Assembly (NCBI GenBank): GCA_027257055.1
Contig: JAPVLO010000056.1
Coordinates: forward strand, 1,798,001 to 1,862,000
DNA length: 64,000 nucleotides
From: Cephalopachus bancanus
Taxonomy: Eukaryota > Chordata > Mammalia > Primates > Tarsiidae
Direction: 5' to 3'
In this document: one piece after another, positions 33,236-43,915 of the stretch
Layout: each line of letters starts with the position of its first letter
Position numbering within the stretch: the stretch's first letter is position 1
Translations under genes and position numbers: made by a program
Notes under the pieces: model-generated
Seen by the model: only the letters and a program-made list of their open reading frames with translations
Told to the model about the DNA's origin: nothing
Databases searched by the model: none

Positions 33236-33894
33236 CAGGTTGTTTTCACCTATGTTATTTGATGGAAATTGCTATTCTAACAGGAAAATGACAAAGAAGT
33301 GACTGTATCACCAAGACTGGCTTTCAAAGCTTGCTGCAACATCTTTATGTCCTTTTGGTGGCAAATGTTTGCTCTCAAATGTATGTAAAACATTTAGCAC
33401 CATGTGCTAACTCAGTCTTGGTGCCCTTTCCTTCCCTTTTTCGAAACAGCTTCAAAGAGCCCCCACCCACTTTTGCATGCCTCGCTGCCTGGGCCAAGGC
33501 AGCTCTGCCCCATGCCCCATGGAAGCCCTGATCCTCAATGCAACTTCAGGGAAAGCAGTAGAGGTTGACCACTGCCATTCACATTTCAAAGACCCCAAAA
33601 TGGGGCTCTGATCCCCACTCCAATCAGCATGACTAAGGGATGGAGCTGGAACAACAGGGAGTTTGGGGAATTAACCAGCTCTCCCACCGAGAGGCCAGGC
33701 AATCTGTGTTACTAAATCCTTCCACTGGATTAAGCTGGAGCCCACAGATCACCCACAGGCTTAAACAGATGTGACACAATGGGACACTTTCTGGGCCTTG
33801 GTCCAACGAAGGAGCTAAAAGTAGATGGTGCATGGGCACATGGCACTTGTCACTCTCTTTCTTGCATTATTTGTAGAGACAGAGGGCTGTCTTG
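33236..33894. other. No recognised feature
   Basis: About 660 bases with no recognised repeat or gene. Confidence 0.5.
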
Positions 33895-34075
33895 AGAAGA
33901 ACATGAGCCAAAAGACCTGGGTTGACCCACAGCTCTGCCATGTGCCAGTGGTGTGACCTCCGTGAGTCACTTTTTTGGGCCTCAGTTCCCTCAACAGGAA
34001 AATGGAGCTCATTGTATGGGTTTCACAGAGTCATGAAGGATCATGAGATAATAGATCCAAAATTAGTTCTCTCAA
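33895..34075 (+). mobile_element. MIR SINE
   Basis: AAAAGACCTGGGTTGACCCA, GTGGTGTGACCTCCGTGAGT, GGGCCTCAGTTCCCTCAACA. Confidence 0.8.
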
Positions 34076-34119
34076 CAAGCCTATGCATGAAACATAAATG
34101 GGATCATCCCTGGCTGAGG

Positions 34120-34515
34120 TAAAGTCCTGGCCCAGGTGTCAGATCATGTCTGTGGCTTCCCTGAATCTTCCTCCTTCCACCATGCTTCTGGGTGCGCTGC
34201 ACATGCTTTCCTCTTAACCCTCTGTCTCCTGAGTTCCCCTTCTCCAACCCAGCTTCTCGGAAAAGTCGGTTCTGCAAACAAGATCTGCTTTCCCACACCT
34301 ACCCCACAAGGGTTCCTGGCAATGTATATCAAACTAAACGCATTTTGTAACTGATGCCACCCTCTGTAATCATTAACTAGTATACCTATCAATATATTCT
34401 ATGTCCCCTCCCAGACTGTAGATACTTTGAGGGCAAGAACAAGGTCTGCTTCATCTGGGTATCTGCCATAGCACCAAACTAGACACATGGGTGTTCAGTG
34501 TGTATATGTAGAAAG
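34120..34515 (+). mobile_element. L2 LINE 3' region
   Basis: CTCCCAGACTGTAGATACTT, GAGGGCAAGAACAAGGTCTG and GCACCAAACTAGACACATGG mark the L2 3' UTR. The 5' part is more diverged. Confidence 0.6.
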
Positions 34516-34527
34516 CAAGAAGAAAGA

Positions 34528-34604
34528 TGGGAAGGAAGGAAAGAAGGAAGGAAGGAAGGAAGCAAGCAAGGAAGGAAGGAAGGAAGCAAGGAAAGAAGGA
34601 AGGA
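34528..34604. repeat. (GGAA)n purine repeat
   Basis: Imperfect array of GGAA with AGAA and GCAA interruptions, just after the L2 3' end. Strongly strand-asymmetric (only G, A and a few C). Confidence 0.95.
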
Positions 34605-34919
34605 AAACCTTTATCCCCAACAGCTGCAGGTAACCTAGCCAGTTCCCTGCCCACTTAGCCCCTAGGCAGACCTACACTATCCCTGAGATCAGGGTCCAGA
34701 TATTTTCTTAGTCTTCCCAGCCAAAAACTACAAATTCACAAACCCAGCTATGGTTTTTCTTTCCACCAGGACTTTCCTATGTGATGTGTAATGACTCAGC
34801 CAGTCACCCAAAGACTGTGGTTGCTGTGGAGTCATCAGGGTTATGAGAGGAAGATCCTCTGTAGAACCTTTCCATCAAGACGGATGAAGAAGACCTGTCT
34901 TCCACTCACTGGCCCCTAG
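34605..34919. other. No recognised feature
   Basis: About 315 bases with no recognised repeat or gene. Confidence 0.5.
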
Positions 34920-35105
34920 ACATCTCTGCTGTTTCCAAGTCCTGTGTCTTTGCCCATACAATTCCCTTTTGTCTATAATGCCTTCCCTCAACCTCCAAAC
35001 CACAGCTTCACACTCTGCAGTTCCTACCACAGCCAGTTTGCCTGGTTGACTCATACTTACCCATCAAAGTGTAACTCAAGTACAAACCTCCTTAGCAAAG
35101 GAGGC
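34920..35105 (+). mobile_element. L2 LINE coding-end fragment
   Basis: TGTGTCTTTGCCCATACAAT, GACTCATACTTACCCATCAA and GTGTAACTCAAGTACAAACC follow the L2 order. Confidence 0.6.
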
Positions 35106-35121
35106 AGTCTGCACAGCAGGC

Positions 35122-35385
35122 ATGCATAGTGGTTGCTTGGAGCCCAGACAGTAGAGTCAAATCTCAACACTAGCACATAAGAGCTCTGTGACCTTGAAAA
35201 AGTCACCTCCCATCTCTGAGCCATCTGAGTTTTCCCATCTGTAGAATGGAACAAATAGCATCTTCTTCATAGGGTTGTTATGAGGAGTTAATTGATTAAC
35301 GAATGTCAAGAGCTTGGCACAGCTTGGCAAGATCTACTTGGCACACAGAATGCTCTGAATGAGTGGCAGCTGTAGTTGTGTATGG
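35122..35385 (+). mobile_element. MIR SINE, near full length
   Basis: GCATAGTGGTTGCTTGGAGC at the start, CTCTGTGACCTTGAAAAAGT in the core and ATAGGGTTGTTATGAGGAGT near the end. Confidence 0.85.
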
Positions 35386-35387
35386 CC

Positions 35388-35618
35388 CCTCAGGTTGGAT
35401 TAGGTGCCCCTCCTCTCTACTCTCATGGCCCCCTGCGCTTGCTCCAGAAGTCACCATTTATCTCACTGGTTTAATATCTGCTCATACTTATGACCTGACT
35501 AGACTATGGACTGCTCACAGGCAGGAACTCTCTGTGTCTTGTTACTCTCATAGTCTAATTCTCGGGCTGTTAGTTGCATGCGTGAATGAATTAAATGAAT
35601 AAATAAATTGAGCGAGCG
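35388..35618 (+). mobile_element. L2 LINE 3' end
   Basis: GACTATGGACTGCTCACAGG, CAGGAACTCTCTGTGTCTTG and GTGAATGAATTAAATGAATA mark an L2 terminus. Confidence 0.6.
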
Positions 35619-35854
35619 AATAGATCTCTAGGCTGCATTGACAGCAGTACTTATTCTAAACCTCATTAGGGCTGAGATGGGGCTGCCCAGAGTGGCTCAG
35701 GCCTGAACCATGCCTAGGATGCCACAGTGGGTCCGTGACAACACAGAGCATGGGGGCAGTGAGTCTAAAAGGTGGATTTTGGTCACTGTTGAGCTTGCCC
35801 TTCTCACCCTCTACCTGGTGGTTGACTATCAATGCATATTTGGTTGGAATTCAG

Positions 35855-35960
35855 AGATCTATTCATTCATCCAATAAATATTTATTAGGCCAGATACTGT
35901 TCCAGGCAGTGGGTTATAACAGTGGATAAGATGGAACTGTTCCCAGAAAAGATAAAAGAA
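35855..35960 (-). mobile_element. L2 LINE 3' end
   Basis: TATTCATTCATCCAATAAAT, ATTTATTAGGCCAGATACTG and TTCCAGGCAGTGGGTTATAA, reverse L2 terminus. Confidence 0.65.
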
Positions 35961-36214
35961 TGATTCTTTTTTGGATTATATGATGATAAGTGACATAGGC
36001 CAATATCCCTCATGGCTCTGGAAGCAGAAAGAGAAATGAGGAGAAACCACAGATTCTTATTTTTTGCTGCCACCTCAGTCATCTCAACTAATTCACTTGT
36101 CATCTCTCTGTCCCTGGGACACGCGACTTACATAGGGATGGCCTATCTGCCCTACCCACCATAAGCTCAGATATTTATCTTGGGAATGATTGTAGAAAAT
36201 GTTATGGAGTTGTG

Positions 36215-36345
36215 GAAAGATGATGACTTGTTGGTTCTGTGACTTTAAGCACAACATTCACCTCTCCAATCCTCGACTTATTCATTTGTAAAATGTGGAT
36301 AGCAGTACTCGCTTGGTCTGTCTTGCAGAGAGAGTCATTGAGGGT
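36215..36345 (+). mobile_element. MIR fragment
   Basis: TGGTTCTGTGACTTTAAGCA, CCTCGACTTATTCATTTGTA and AAATGTGGATAGCAGTACTC. Confidence 0.65.
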
Positions 36346-36419
36346 CTTCACCTAGATCGCGGAAGGAGAAAAAGCTTTGCAAGCACTAAAGAGCACTGAG
36401 AGAGTGACTCTCTGATTAG

Positions 36420-36625
36420 GCCTGTAGTCAGTCTACTCACTCCCCAGTTTCAAGGCCTGGGTCTTCCCTCGGGTAGTTCACTTGGCCTCTCTGATCCTTA
36501 GTGTCCTCATCTGAAAAATGGGTCTAATAATCCTTACCCAACATACTTCACAGTGTTGTGAGAATTGCATGGAATATTGGATATGAGAAATCTTTGCAAA
36601 TGTTGCCATGCTATATAAACTATAA
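36420..36625 (+). mobile_element. MIR SINE
   Basis: CCTGGGTCTTCCCTCGGGTA, GTTCACTTGGCCTCTCTGAT, CATCTGAAAAATGGGTCTAA and AGTGTTGTGAGAATTGCATG. Confidence 0.8.
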
Positions 36626-36751
36626 AGTGCATTGTTAACTTGAGAGGTGGTTACTTACTTACTCTTTTTCTCATCATGAGGGATTATGTTCCTTGTAGTA
36701 GAATTACACTTAATCTCAAGTCTCTGACTCCTCATGTAAAAGAAAAGTTTC

Positions 36752-37090
36752 TGTGGTCTGAATGTTTCTGTCTCCCAGATTTTACATATTGCAGTTTAAT
36801 CCCTATACAGTGGTGTCAGCAGGTGGGGCACCTGAGAGGTGATTAGTCATGAGAGAGGAGCTCCCATAAATGAGATTAGTGCCCTTATAAAAGAGGCCTG
36901 AGAAATTTTGTTTGCCCCTTCCTTCATGGGAAGAGTTAACAAGAAGTTACCATCTATGAAGAACAGGCTTCATGAGACATCGAATCTACTGGTAACTTGG
37001 TCTTCGACCTCCAGCCTCCAGACTGTGAGCAATACATTTCTGTTGTTTATAAGTTGCCCAGTCTAAGATATTTTATTACAGAAATAGAAT
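36752..37090 (+). mobile_element. LTR-like repeat, MaLR-type (uncertain)
   Basis: GTGGTCTGAATGTTTCTGTC, GAGAGGTGATTAGTCATGAG, TTAGTGCCCTTATAAAAGAG, CTCCAGACTGTGAGCAATAC and TTGTTTATAAGTTGCCCAGT form a known LTR-like order. A diverged relative lies in reverse at 46930. No coding capacity. Confidence 0.6.
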
Positions 37091-37269
37091 ACATTACGTT
37101 ATTTTATTTTATTATATGTGGACAGAAACAAAAGGAAAGAACAATCAAGATGGTCTCCATTCATCCCAAACACATGTGGAATCACACTTCATTCTTGAGG
37201 TGACCACTGTAAGATGCAGGAAAAAAATTATTTTATTATTAGAGAGGAAGACAGGAGAAAAGGATATGC

Positions 37270-37375
37270 TGCCCCTATTATACCTACACTGTAACTTTGG
37301 GCAATTTGCTTTCCCTCTCTGAGTTTCATTCTCCTCATATGTCAAATAAGGAGGTTCGATTCTATTTAAGTCAGG
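37270..37375 (+). mobile_element. MIR fragment
   Basis: ACACTGTAACTTTGGGCAAT, TTGCTTTCCCTCTCTGAGTT and CATATGTCAAATAAGGAGGT. Confidence 0.65.
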
Positions 37376-38404
37376 ATGCTGTGGCTGCCAAAAAAGAGAG
37401 GGGGTTCATAATAATGATATCTATTATTTCACATGGCAAATACTCCAGGTGTAAGGGGCCAGGTTGAGTTGTACAGTCTCTCAAAGGTGTCAGGGCCACA
37501 CACTAATTTCTATATGAGTATTTGATGATGTCAAGATGGCTTTTATAGCCCCAAACTTCACAGCCTCACTCAGTAACACCCAAAGGCAAGAGAAGGGGCG
37601 TATTGGCTTGGACCTCTTTTTAAGAAAAGAATAAGGAAAACTTTCCCAGATGTGCCACTCATATTTCACAGTGGGGTTGGGGGGCAAGAAAGTGACCACA
37701 TACCTTACCTCAACCAGTCAGGGAAAGAGAAAAGGAATTACCATGAAGAGCAACAAAATCCGTGTTCTGATAAGAATGTTGAAATGCTGTTGGGTAGGCA
37801 ACCCTCAGTGTCTAACACAGACTCAGTGTCTAACACAGACTAAGGTCCATTCAGGTTCCAAAGTGCAAGGAACTGACATCAGCCTAAGATCCTAGACCAC
37901 CATAGGAGTAACCGAGATACCAGTCCATCCCCCCTACCCCTCATGTCCCCAGTGTCATGTCCTACCCTGTTCCTGCTGGATAGAAATTAGTAGATGGTGC
38001 TGCTGAATGGTCCAGGCAACACCACAGCTGTGAATCATTCTTTGACCCTCAGAACACCCACTCAGCCAGACTACACCACTGGCAGCTTTCTAGATTGCAT
38101 TTCTAAAAATAGGCTAGCCCACCAGGCCTTGAGAGGACGAACACTCACTTTCCTTCCTGTATCTTCTGATAAACAGAAACCAATAAGAGTGACTTAAATG
38201 AGATAAAAGACTTTTTTCTCCCTTATGTAAGAAGTCTAGAAGTGGGAAGTCTAGGGTTCCATGATTTTTAGGAACCTAAAGTCTTTTGTGTTTTGGCTTC
38301 TCCATCCTCAGCACATGTCCACCCTCTAGGTTACCTCATGGTGGCCCAAGATTGTTTCTGTGATTCTATCATTGTAGTGTCACATTCTAAAAGGAAGAGG
38401 GAGA
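37376..38404. other. Unassigned; possible old repeat and a short tandem duplication
   Basis: About 1 kb. Parts (37376-37760 and 38170-38340) read like diverged dispersed repeat sequence, but I cannot name it. An 18-bp tandem duplication lies at 37804 (separate entry). No gene. Confidence 0.35.
37804..37839. repeat. 18-bp perfect tandem duplication
   Basis: CTCAGTGTCTAACACAGA occurs twice with no spacer (37804-37821 and 37822-37839). Confidence 0.98.
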
Positions 38405-38451
38405 GGCATATATATATACATATATATACATATATACATATATATATATAC
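38405..38451. repeat. AT-rich TATACA simple repeat
   Basis: Alternating TATATA and TACATA units, about 47 bases. Likely length-variable. Confidence 0.95.
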
Positions 38452-38897
38452 TTGTATTGGCCAACTTCCCCCACCCCTCTTCTCAAGGAGCTTTCACCAA
38501 CATTCTATCCCAAAACTTCTTGTATCTCATTGGCTGGAACTTGGTCATAAAACCACACAGTGCTGCTTGGGAGGCTGGAAAATATACTTTTTCAATTGAG
38601 AATATTGCAACCCCCCCAGTTCATTTAAATGAGTAAGCAAGAAGAGAATGGGGGTCAGCAGGCAGCTGATCCTTAGAGAGCAACACGAGTTCTGGACGCT
38701 GGATGGAAGAGCTGAACGGTTGACCATTGAAGAGCGTTGGGGGACAGGGGGCGTTGTCTTGCTGTGGTTGCTTGCTTCATTTTGTTTTGGTAGGCTTTCG
38801 TCTGGCTACTTTTGGGACTTTGGGCATGTCACTCTATCTCTCTGAATTTCCCCAGGGCTAATATGGAGGGTGGGACAAACAGACCAACTGTGGTCAT
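38452..38897. other. No recognised feature; short G-rich tract
   Basis: About 450 bases. GGGGGACAGGGGGCG at 38739-38753 is the only notable motif, vaguely CTCF-like but with a poor 3' half. Confidence 0.45.
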
Positions 38898-39005
38898 CTT
38901 TTTACTTGTTTACTTATTTGTTCAGTAAGAATCTATTGAGGCAACTTCCGTTTGGCAAGGACTGTGCTAGGCACTGAGGATTCAGAGATTCATAAAAAAC
39001 CTATT
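38898..39005 (-). mobile_element. L2-like 3' end
   Basis: CTTATTTGTTCAGTAAGAAT, AAGGACTGTGCTAGGCACTG and GGATTCAGAGATTCATAAAA, reverse L2 3' order. Confidence 0.6.
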
Positions 39006-39394
39006 TTGGCGAATTCGTAGTCAATTGAATAAAGCCCAGGAAAACATCCATTACAAGAGACTGTGCTCAAGTCCTCCTGGTAGGCAGTTAGCTGTCTCTG
39101 CTATGCGGGTTTTGTGGATTGGAACGTACAAAGAATTTGGAGGTTAGAAGGGGGGCACCTCATACAGGCAGGGATTACCAAAGACTCCTTCAGGCTGCTT
39201 AGAAGATGAACAAGAGCTTGTGGGGAGAGGAGACTGGGAAGGACAGGAAGGAGACCAGAAAGTAAATAGGTATGAGCCCATGAAATATCGTGTTCTAGAA
39301 ACATTTTCCCACCCAACACTGAACCTCAAGTAGAGGCCCAGGCTTCTAAATTTTTCTCACTGACTGCTATTGTTATCCTCACTTGAAATCAAGC
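39006..39394. other. No named repeat; holds copy 1 of a 24-bp direct repeat
   Basis: About 390 bases. GGGTTTTGTGGATTGGAA at 39107-39124 recurs at 39964. Confidence 0.5.
39107..39130 (+). repeat. 24-bp dispersed direct repeat, copy 1
   Basis: GGGTTTTGTGGATTGGAA then CGTACA. Copy 2 at 39964 differs at one base. Flanks are unrelated. Confidence 0.85.
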
Positions 39395-39565
39395 AGATCT
39401 GGGATTGGGTCCCAGTTCCATACCTGACAACGTGAGCTTTGGCCAGGGGCTTCCTCTCTCTGAGTGTCAACATCTTCATCCGTAAACCCTCTCAGCCTTG
39501 GTGGTAAGGACTAAATGAGGCCTCATGTATAAACATGCCTAGCACAGTCCTAACACACTGGAAGC
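39395..39565 (+). mobile_element. MIR SINE
   Basis: CAGATCTGGGATTGGGTCCC, TGAGCTTTGGCCAGGGGCTT and CTTCATCCGTAAACCC follow MIR order. Confidence 0.65.
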
Positions 39566-40484
39566 TTTCCTCCTCTTCCCTTCCTTCCCCTGTGGCTATT
39601 GGGAGAGCCTAACTCATCTCAGGGAACCAGAAAGAAACAGTCACCAGCCAATGGTTTAAGGAAAGCAAGTGTGATTTCTCTGTGGATGGTGTTTTTAAGC
39701 GCTTACTGGAACCGGAAAAAAAAAACAGGTGAGAGAGAAACCATGATGCCTGCCAAGGGGTAGACTGCATTGTTCACCCCTGGCAAAGAGTTAAAGCAGG
39801 GGAAAGGTCAACCCTCACAAGAGAACAAACCACGAAACCGTGTGGCCCTGTGACCTCCCTCCTGTAATTCCCATGACTCCTTGTGCAGGTTTCTTCCTCT
39901 GGGACACAGGGAAGGTGAGCCCTGCCCCACCAGCATTGTTTGGGCTGTGTGCTTGAACTTGCTGGGTTTTGTGGATTGGAAAGTACAGGCTACCTGATGA
40001 GGACAGTTGCTTCAGTCTGAGGCGCTCTGCTAGGTCCCCCTCACCTCCCAGGTTGTGTGCTCAGCTGCCTCTGCGCCTTTCTTCGGCTCCCTGCCACCCA
40101 CAGCACTCCCTTCTTCCTGTCACCTTCCCACCCTTGACAACTGTCTTTCCCAGAAGTCCCATCTGGAGATCCCAGTCTGACTGATCTGTGCCCTCAAGGT
40201 GTCTTCAGACCGGACCACACCATGACAGTCACTCTCCTTCTTCTGTTTTTTGTTTGTTTGTTTTTTTTTCTTTTCCTGTTCTGTCTTTCTCACCTCACTC
40301 AGCAAGGCCTATCTGCTCACCCACTTCCCAGTATCATCACTCTCAGAGGTACCCCCACACTCGTCCCCAGCCCCACCCCCACCTCCACCTGTTCCAAATC
40401 TAGCCTTGCCTTCATGCCCAGGCAAGGCCACTTGGTCTGTGTGCTCCGCCCTGACAATTTCAGTTCCTCAAACATGCCCTTCTC
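39566..40484. other. No recognised gene; pyrimidine-rich right half
   Basis: About 900 bases. From 40040 the plus strand is C/T-rich, which gives long overlapping open frames at 40222-40639 with low-complexity Pro/Ser/Phe content. Some of this may be L2-derived. Copy 2 of the 24-bp repeat lies at 39964. Confidence 0.45.
39964..39987 (+). repeat. 24-bp dispersed direct repeat, copy 2
   Basis: GGGTTTTGTGGATTGGAA then AGTACA. Matches 39107-39130 at 23 of 24 bases, 857 bp downstream. Confidence 0.85.
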
Positions 40485-40632
40485 TGGTTCTCCTTTCTCA
40501 TCTTCACCCTCCAGGCCTCAGTTTAGAGGTCACCTCCTTAGTCCTCATCTCCAATCCCACGCAGAGAAGGTCCGGCTACTTCAAGTTCCCTGTGTTCTCC
40601 CCCATGGCCATGCTTATCACTGCTGAAATTAG
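40485..40632 (+). mobile_element. L2 LINE fragment
   Basis: GCCTCAGTTTAGAGGTCACC, TCCTTAGTCCTCATCTCCAA and GCTTATCACTGCTGAAATTA follow the L2 order. Confidence 0.6.
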
Positions 40633-40849
40633 CGGCTGATGCCTTTCTCCCCACCCCCACCTCTTCCCCTACCTCCCCCCCACCACAATACATCCTGTGA
40701 GAGCCAGGGCTTGTTTTTCTGGTTTCTCAGAGTTAGATTCCCTCACCCCCCAGCACAGTGAGTGCCTCCCCAGGGCAGGTGCATGGGGGAACCTGCCATG
40801 GACCACCCTACCCTCACTGCTCCTCACAGCTGCACAACAGATATCATCC

Positions 40850-41410
40850 CCGCATTCAGTCCACACGCACACATCTGTTGCCTACTATGTGTCAGGCCCC
40901 AGGCTAGGTCTTGGAAAAGAACGATAAATAAGACTAAAATCCCTGCTCTCAAGAAGATCCCAGGCTGAAGAAAGTAAGAAACAATTGCAGAGTAGGGGCA
41001 TGAAGCCATAAGTAGAGACACAGCCTCATTGCTGTAGAAGTACAGGGAAGGAAGCTAAAATTTCATCTAGGAGTATCAGGAATGGCCTCTCAGAGGAGGT
41101 GGCAGTTGAGAGGTCCTTTCAGAAAAAGAGGCGTTCTCCAGGTTTAGGGAAAAGGACTGTGAAGTCCAAGGTGGAGGAAGCAGGAAGAACAAAGACAGAA
41201 AAGGAGGAAAAGGGCCACCGTGTTAGGGGAAGGATGGGAAACTCGGGTCATAAGAGTATGGCGCCCAAGAAGGAATGGAGGTCCTGAGGCTGGAGACAAG
41301 GTGGAGCCCGACTGGGAAGTGCTGTGCACACCAGGCAGTGGAGAGCCAGGGAGGTGTCTAAGCATGTAAGTCATGTCTTCAAGCTTGAGTTTCAAAAGGC
41401 TGACTCAGAG
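40850..41410 (-). mobile_element. L2 LINE, long antisense fragment
   Basis: CTACTATGTGTCAGGCCCCA, GAATGGCCTCTCAGAGGAGG, GGCAGTTGAGAGGTCC and TCTAAGCATGTAAGTCATGT run continuously in reverse L2 order for about 560 bases, the longest L2 piece here. Confidence 0.7.
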
Positions 41411-41484
41411 CACAGTATTGTCTCATCTCCCATTCCCCCTTCTCACAAGCTCTCACCCGCCCTTCCATCCTTCTTCCTACAGAC

Positions 41485-41665
41485 CCACAGCTCCCAAAGT
41501 GCAGTACTGAACCATCAACCCGGAACTTGTTAAAAATGTAAATTCTCCAGCCCACGCCTGACCCACTGCAATCAGAAACACTGAGGGCGGGGCCAGCAAT
41601 CTGGACTTCAGCAAAGCCCTCCTGGTGATGCCAAGGCACACTCAAGTTCAAGAACCACCACGCCT
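41485..41665 (+). mobile_element. MER5-like hAT DNA transposon relic
   Basis: GGAACTTGTTAAAAATGTAA, ATTCTCCAGCCC, AATCAGAAACACTGAGGGCG, GGGCCAGCAATCTGGACTTC, then AGTTCAAGAACCACCA at the 3' end. Matches the MER5A layout, opposite in orientation to the 7431 copy. Confidence 0.85.
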
Positions 41666-41674
41666 GATGATTCT

Positions 41675-42424
41675 GTCTCCTGAGAAGGGAATGGGCAAAA
41701 TAGCAACACACTTCCTTTAGCTCCAGAGCTCTCCAGAAACACACCCACCACAAGGGTTCCCCATCATAGCATAACTTATTCCTTCCTCCAGCAAACACCA
41801 GGGAGTACCTACTGCCTAGAGACAGGAGGCAGAAGCGTTCTTCTCATGCTTTGTTTAATGTATTGCACTGATATGTATGTAGCACTTGCCTGACATGTTC
41901 CAGGTTTGACCTCAGACGTGCTTGAGTTTGAGCCTCAGTTCCACCATTTCTTGCCAAGCCTGGAAGGGCAGGTGGTGGGGCCAGGACTGACGGAGAAGTA
42001 AGATGAGAGCAGAGGGGTTCAGTACTCAGCTCGGCCTGCAGGAGGCAGGTGGGTCTGGTGGGAACCTCTAGGTGTGTTTGGCTCTATCCTCCTGCACAGG
42101 GCTCCCGCAGATGGGGCTCCCAGCTGTGCAGGGGAGGGCACGGGGTGGGGGCACTCCTGCAAGCCCCAGTGACATATGTTTCATATTATATGCACATTCT
42201 TTGTGGAAGCCGGGAGAAAAATGCATATGGCCAACCATCCCTTTCTCAGAAGGAGGGGCCCCAGGATAGAGGATTTTTGGCTGCCGGCTTTATCAAGAGT
42301 TAGAAACAAAGTGGAAGCTCTGAGCTTGTTAGGAAAGCAACACATGCTTGGCTGTTTAATTTTAAAAATCAGAAGATGGTCTGGATATCAGCTGATATGT
42401 GAGGCGCCCACCTGAGTCTCCAGA
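41675..42424. other. No recognised feature
   Basis: About 750 bases. Three overlapping plus-strand frames at 42049-42415 show no domain. Confidence 0.5.
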
Positions 42425-42605
42425 CAGTGGTGGAAAGGGCACAAGATTTGGCGTCTGTCCTGGCTTCCTGACTTCCTTGCTGTGTGGCATTAAGAGCTCC
42501 ACCTGCTTCACTGATCTCCCATGTCCTCATCTCTGGTCTGAGGATAATAACCCTTCACCTCACGGAGCAGTTACCATGAAGAACCGTGGAAAAGCATTTG
42601 TAAAA
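42425..42605 (+). mobile_element. MIR SINE
   Basis: GCTGTGTGGCATTAAGAGCT, CATGTCCTCATCTCTGGTCT and GAGGATAATAACCCTTCACC. Confidence 0.7.
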
Positions 42606-42674
42606 TATATTACATAAAAGTGATTCTTATTATGTGTAGAAAATTTGGAAAACATGGCCCCAAAAATATCTAGC

Positions 42675-42910
42675 AGCAGGATACAGTGGGAAGAATATGG
42701 ATTTAAATTCAGACATAACTGAATATAGAGCCCACCTTCAACACTTACTAGCTGGTTGGCCTCAGGCAAGTTACTTGACTTCTCTGAGCCTCAGCTTTTT
42801 CATCTGCAAAATGGAGGTAAAAGTACCCCTCACCAGCCAGGGTTGCAGCAAGGACTAACTTCGATACCCTCTGTAAATGTTCTTGCCCATAGACGGTACT
42901 TGATACAGGC
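42675..42910 (+). mobile_element. MIR SINE, near full length
   Basis: ATTTAAATTCAGACATAACT, CCTCAGGCAAGTTACTTGAC, CTTTTTCATCTGCAAAATGG and CATAGACGGTACTTGATACA. The 193-codon frame 42756-43337 starts within it. Confidence 0.8.
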
Positions 42911-43487
42911 GAGTTATGCAACCCCAAAATGCCCAGAGCTGCACGCCCACCTGCCTGGGTTTGGGGACCCTTCAAAAGCCAGCTCTTTCCTGCACATCCC
43001 CTCACTTGAGGGAAGAGGTGGCCTCCTCCCCCTGACACTCCCCTGTAAGCTATTCTTCAGCCTCACAGCTCTGGCAGCCTCCCCTCTGCCTCGCTCAAGT
43101 TACAGACCCATTTGTTTTCCCCTTACAAAGCGCTGCAGTCTGCGAGGCAACTCCCCCTCCTCCTCCAGCCTGGCGAGCCGGGCCAAGAGTTCAGCTCCGG
43201 GTAGCACAGCCCCAGCACTTCTCATTAAGGCACACAGAAAATGTCACAGCTGGCCCCGTGTTCGTTCCCTTGTATGTGTCTTCATCAATTTCCAGGCCCC
43301 TGGAAGCAGTTCCCAGCGTCCGCTTCTTTTCAGCTGAGTAAGTTCCCTAGAGGGGAGGGGGGAACTTCTTAAGCCCACTCAAACCCAGCAGGTGTTGGTG
43401 AGGGAGCCGGTCCAAGGCAGAGGGGGCGGGCACTAACATTTGCATTTGCGGACCATCTCCCATACACCGGGCTCCTTTCTTGCTTGG
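42911..43487. other. No recognised feature, GC-richer
   Basis: About 580 bases. Holds most of a 193-codon open frame (42756-43337), the longest in the window, rich in Ser/Pro/Leu with no domain. GGGGGCGGGC at 43420 is an Sp1-like box. Not a CpG island: CpGs are sparse. Confidence 0.45.
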
Positions 43488-43745
43488 CTTTCAAATCTCA
43501 ACATGAACTTTGCTTTCCTGGGGGCCCTTTCCTTACCCCCCAAGGCTCAGCAAAGACCCGTTACATGTGCCCTAAGCAAGATGCATTTCTTCTTGTAATA
43601 CTAACATATGAAAGTATGTGTTTAATGTCTTTCTACTCTGGTAAGCTTGAGGGGGTGAGTGATAATCAAGTCTATTTCATTCTCCAGTGCCTGACACAGA
43701 GTAGGTGCTTAATAGATAATTATTGAATGAATGGATGAATGCATC
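43488..43745 (+). mobile_element. L2 LINE 3' end
   Basis: CTCTGGTAAGCTTGAGGGGG, CCAGTGCCTGACACAGAGTA, GGTGCTTAATAGATAATTAT and GAATGAATGGATGAATG, a well-kept L2 terminus. Confidence 0.75.
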
Positions 43746-43754
43746 GACCGTGAC

Positions 43755-43915
43755 AATGCAGTAAGGTAAATATGACTACTTTCTGGATTTTTCAGAGGTG
43801 GCAACTGAGACTTCCAGGGGTGACACGTCTTGCCCAAGGTGACACAGCTAGTAAATGGTCGAGGTATGATTCACATCCAGGTCTTCACCGGACCCCGCTG
43901 CATTGGATTTATATG
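43755..43915 (-). mobile_element. MIR SINE
   Basis: GTCTTGCCCAAGGTGACACA, GCTAGTAAATGGTCGAGGTA and TTCACATCCAGGTCTTC. Confidence 0.8.

Noticed and set aside
38739..38753. GGGGGACAGGGGGCG as a second CTCF site
   Set aside because: The core is followed by TTGT rather than the expected C-rich end; too weak.
40222..40639. Two overlapping open frames of about 130 codons
   Set aside because: They follow a C/T-rich tract with few stops and run into L2 sequence.
42756..43337. 193-codon open frame, longest in the window
   Set aside because: It starts inside a MIR, has low-complexity Ser/Pro/Leu content and no domain, and no exon-intron structure is visible.
43400..43435. GGGGGCGGGC as a CpG-island promoter
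   Set aside because: A single Sp1-like box; surrounding CpG density is low and no transcript start is suggested.
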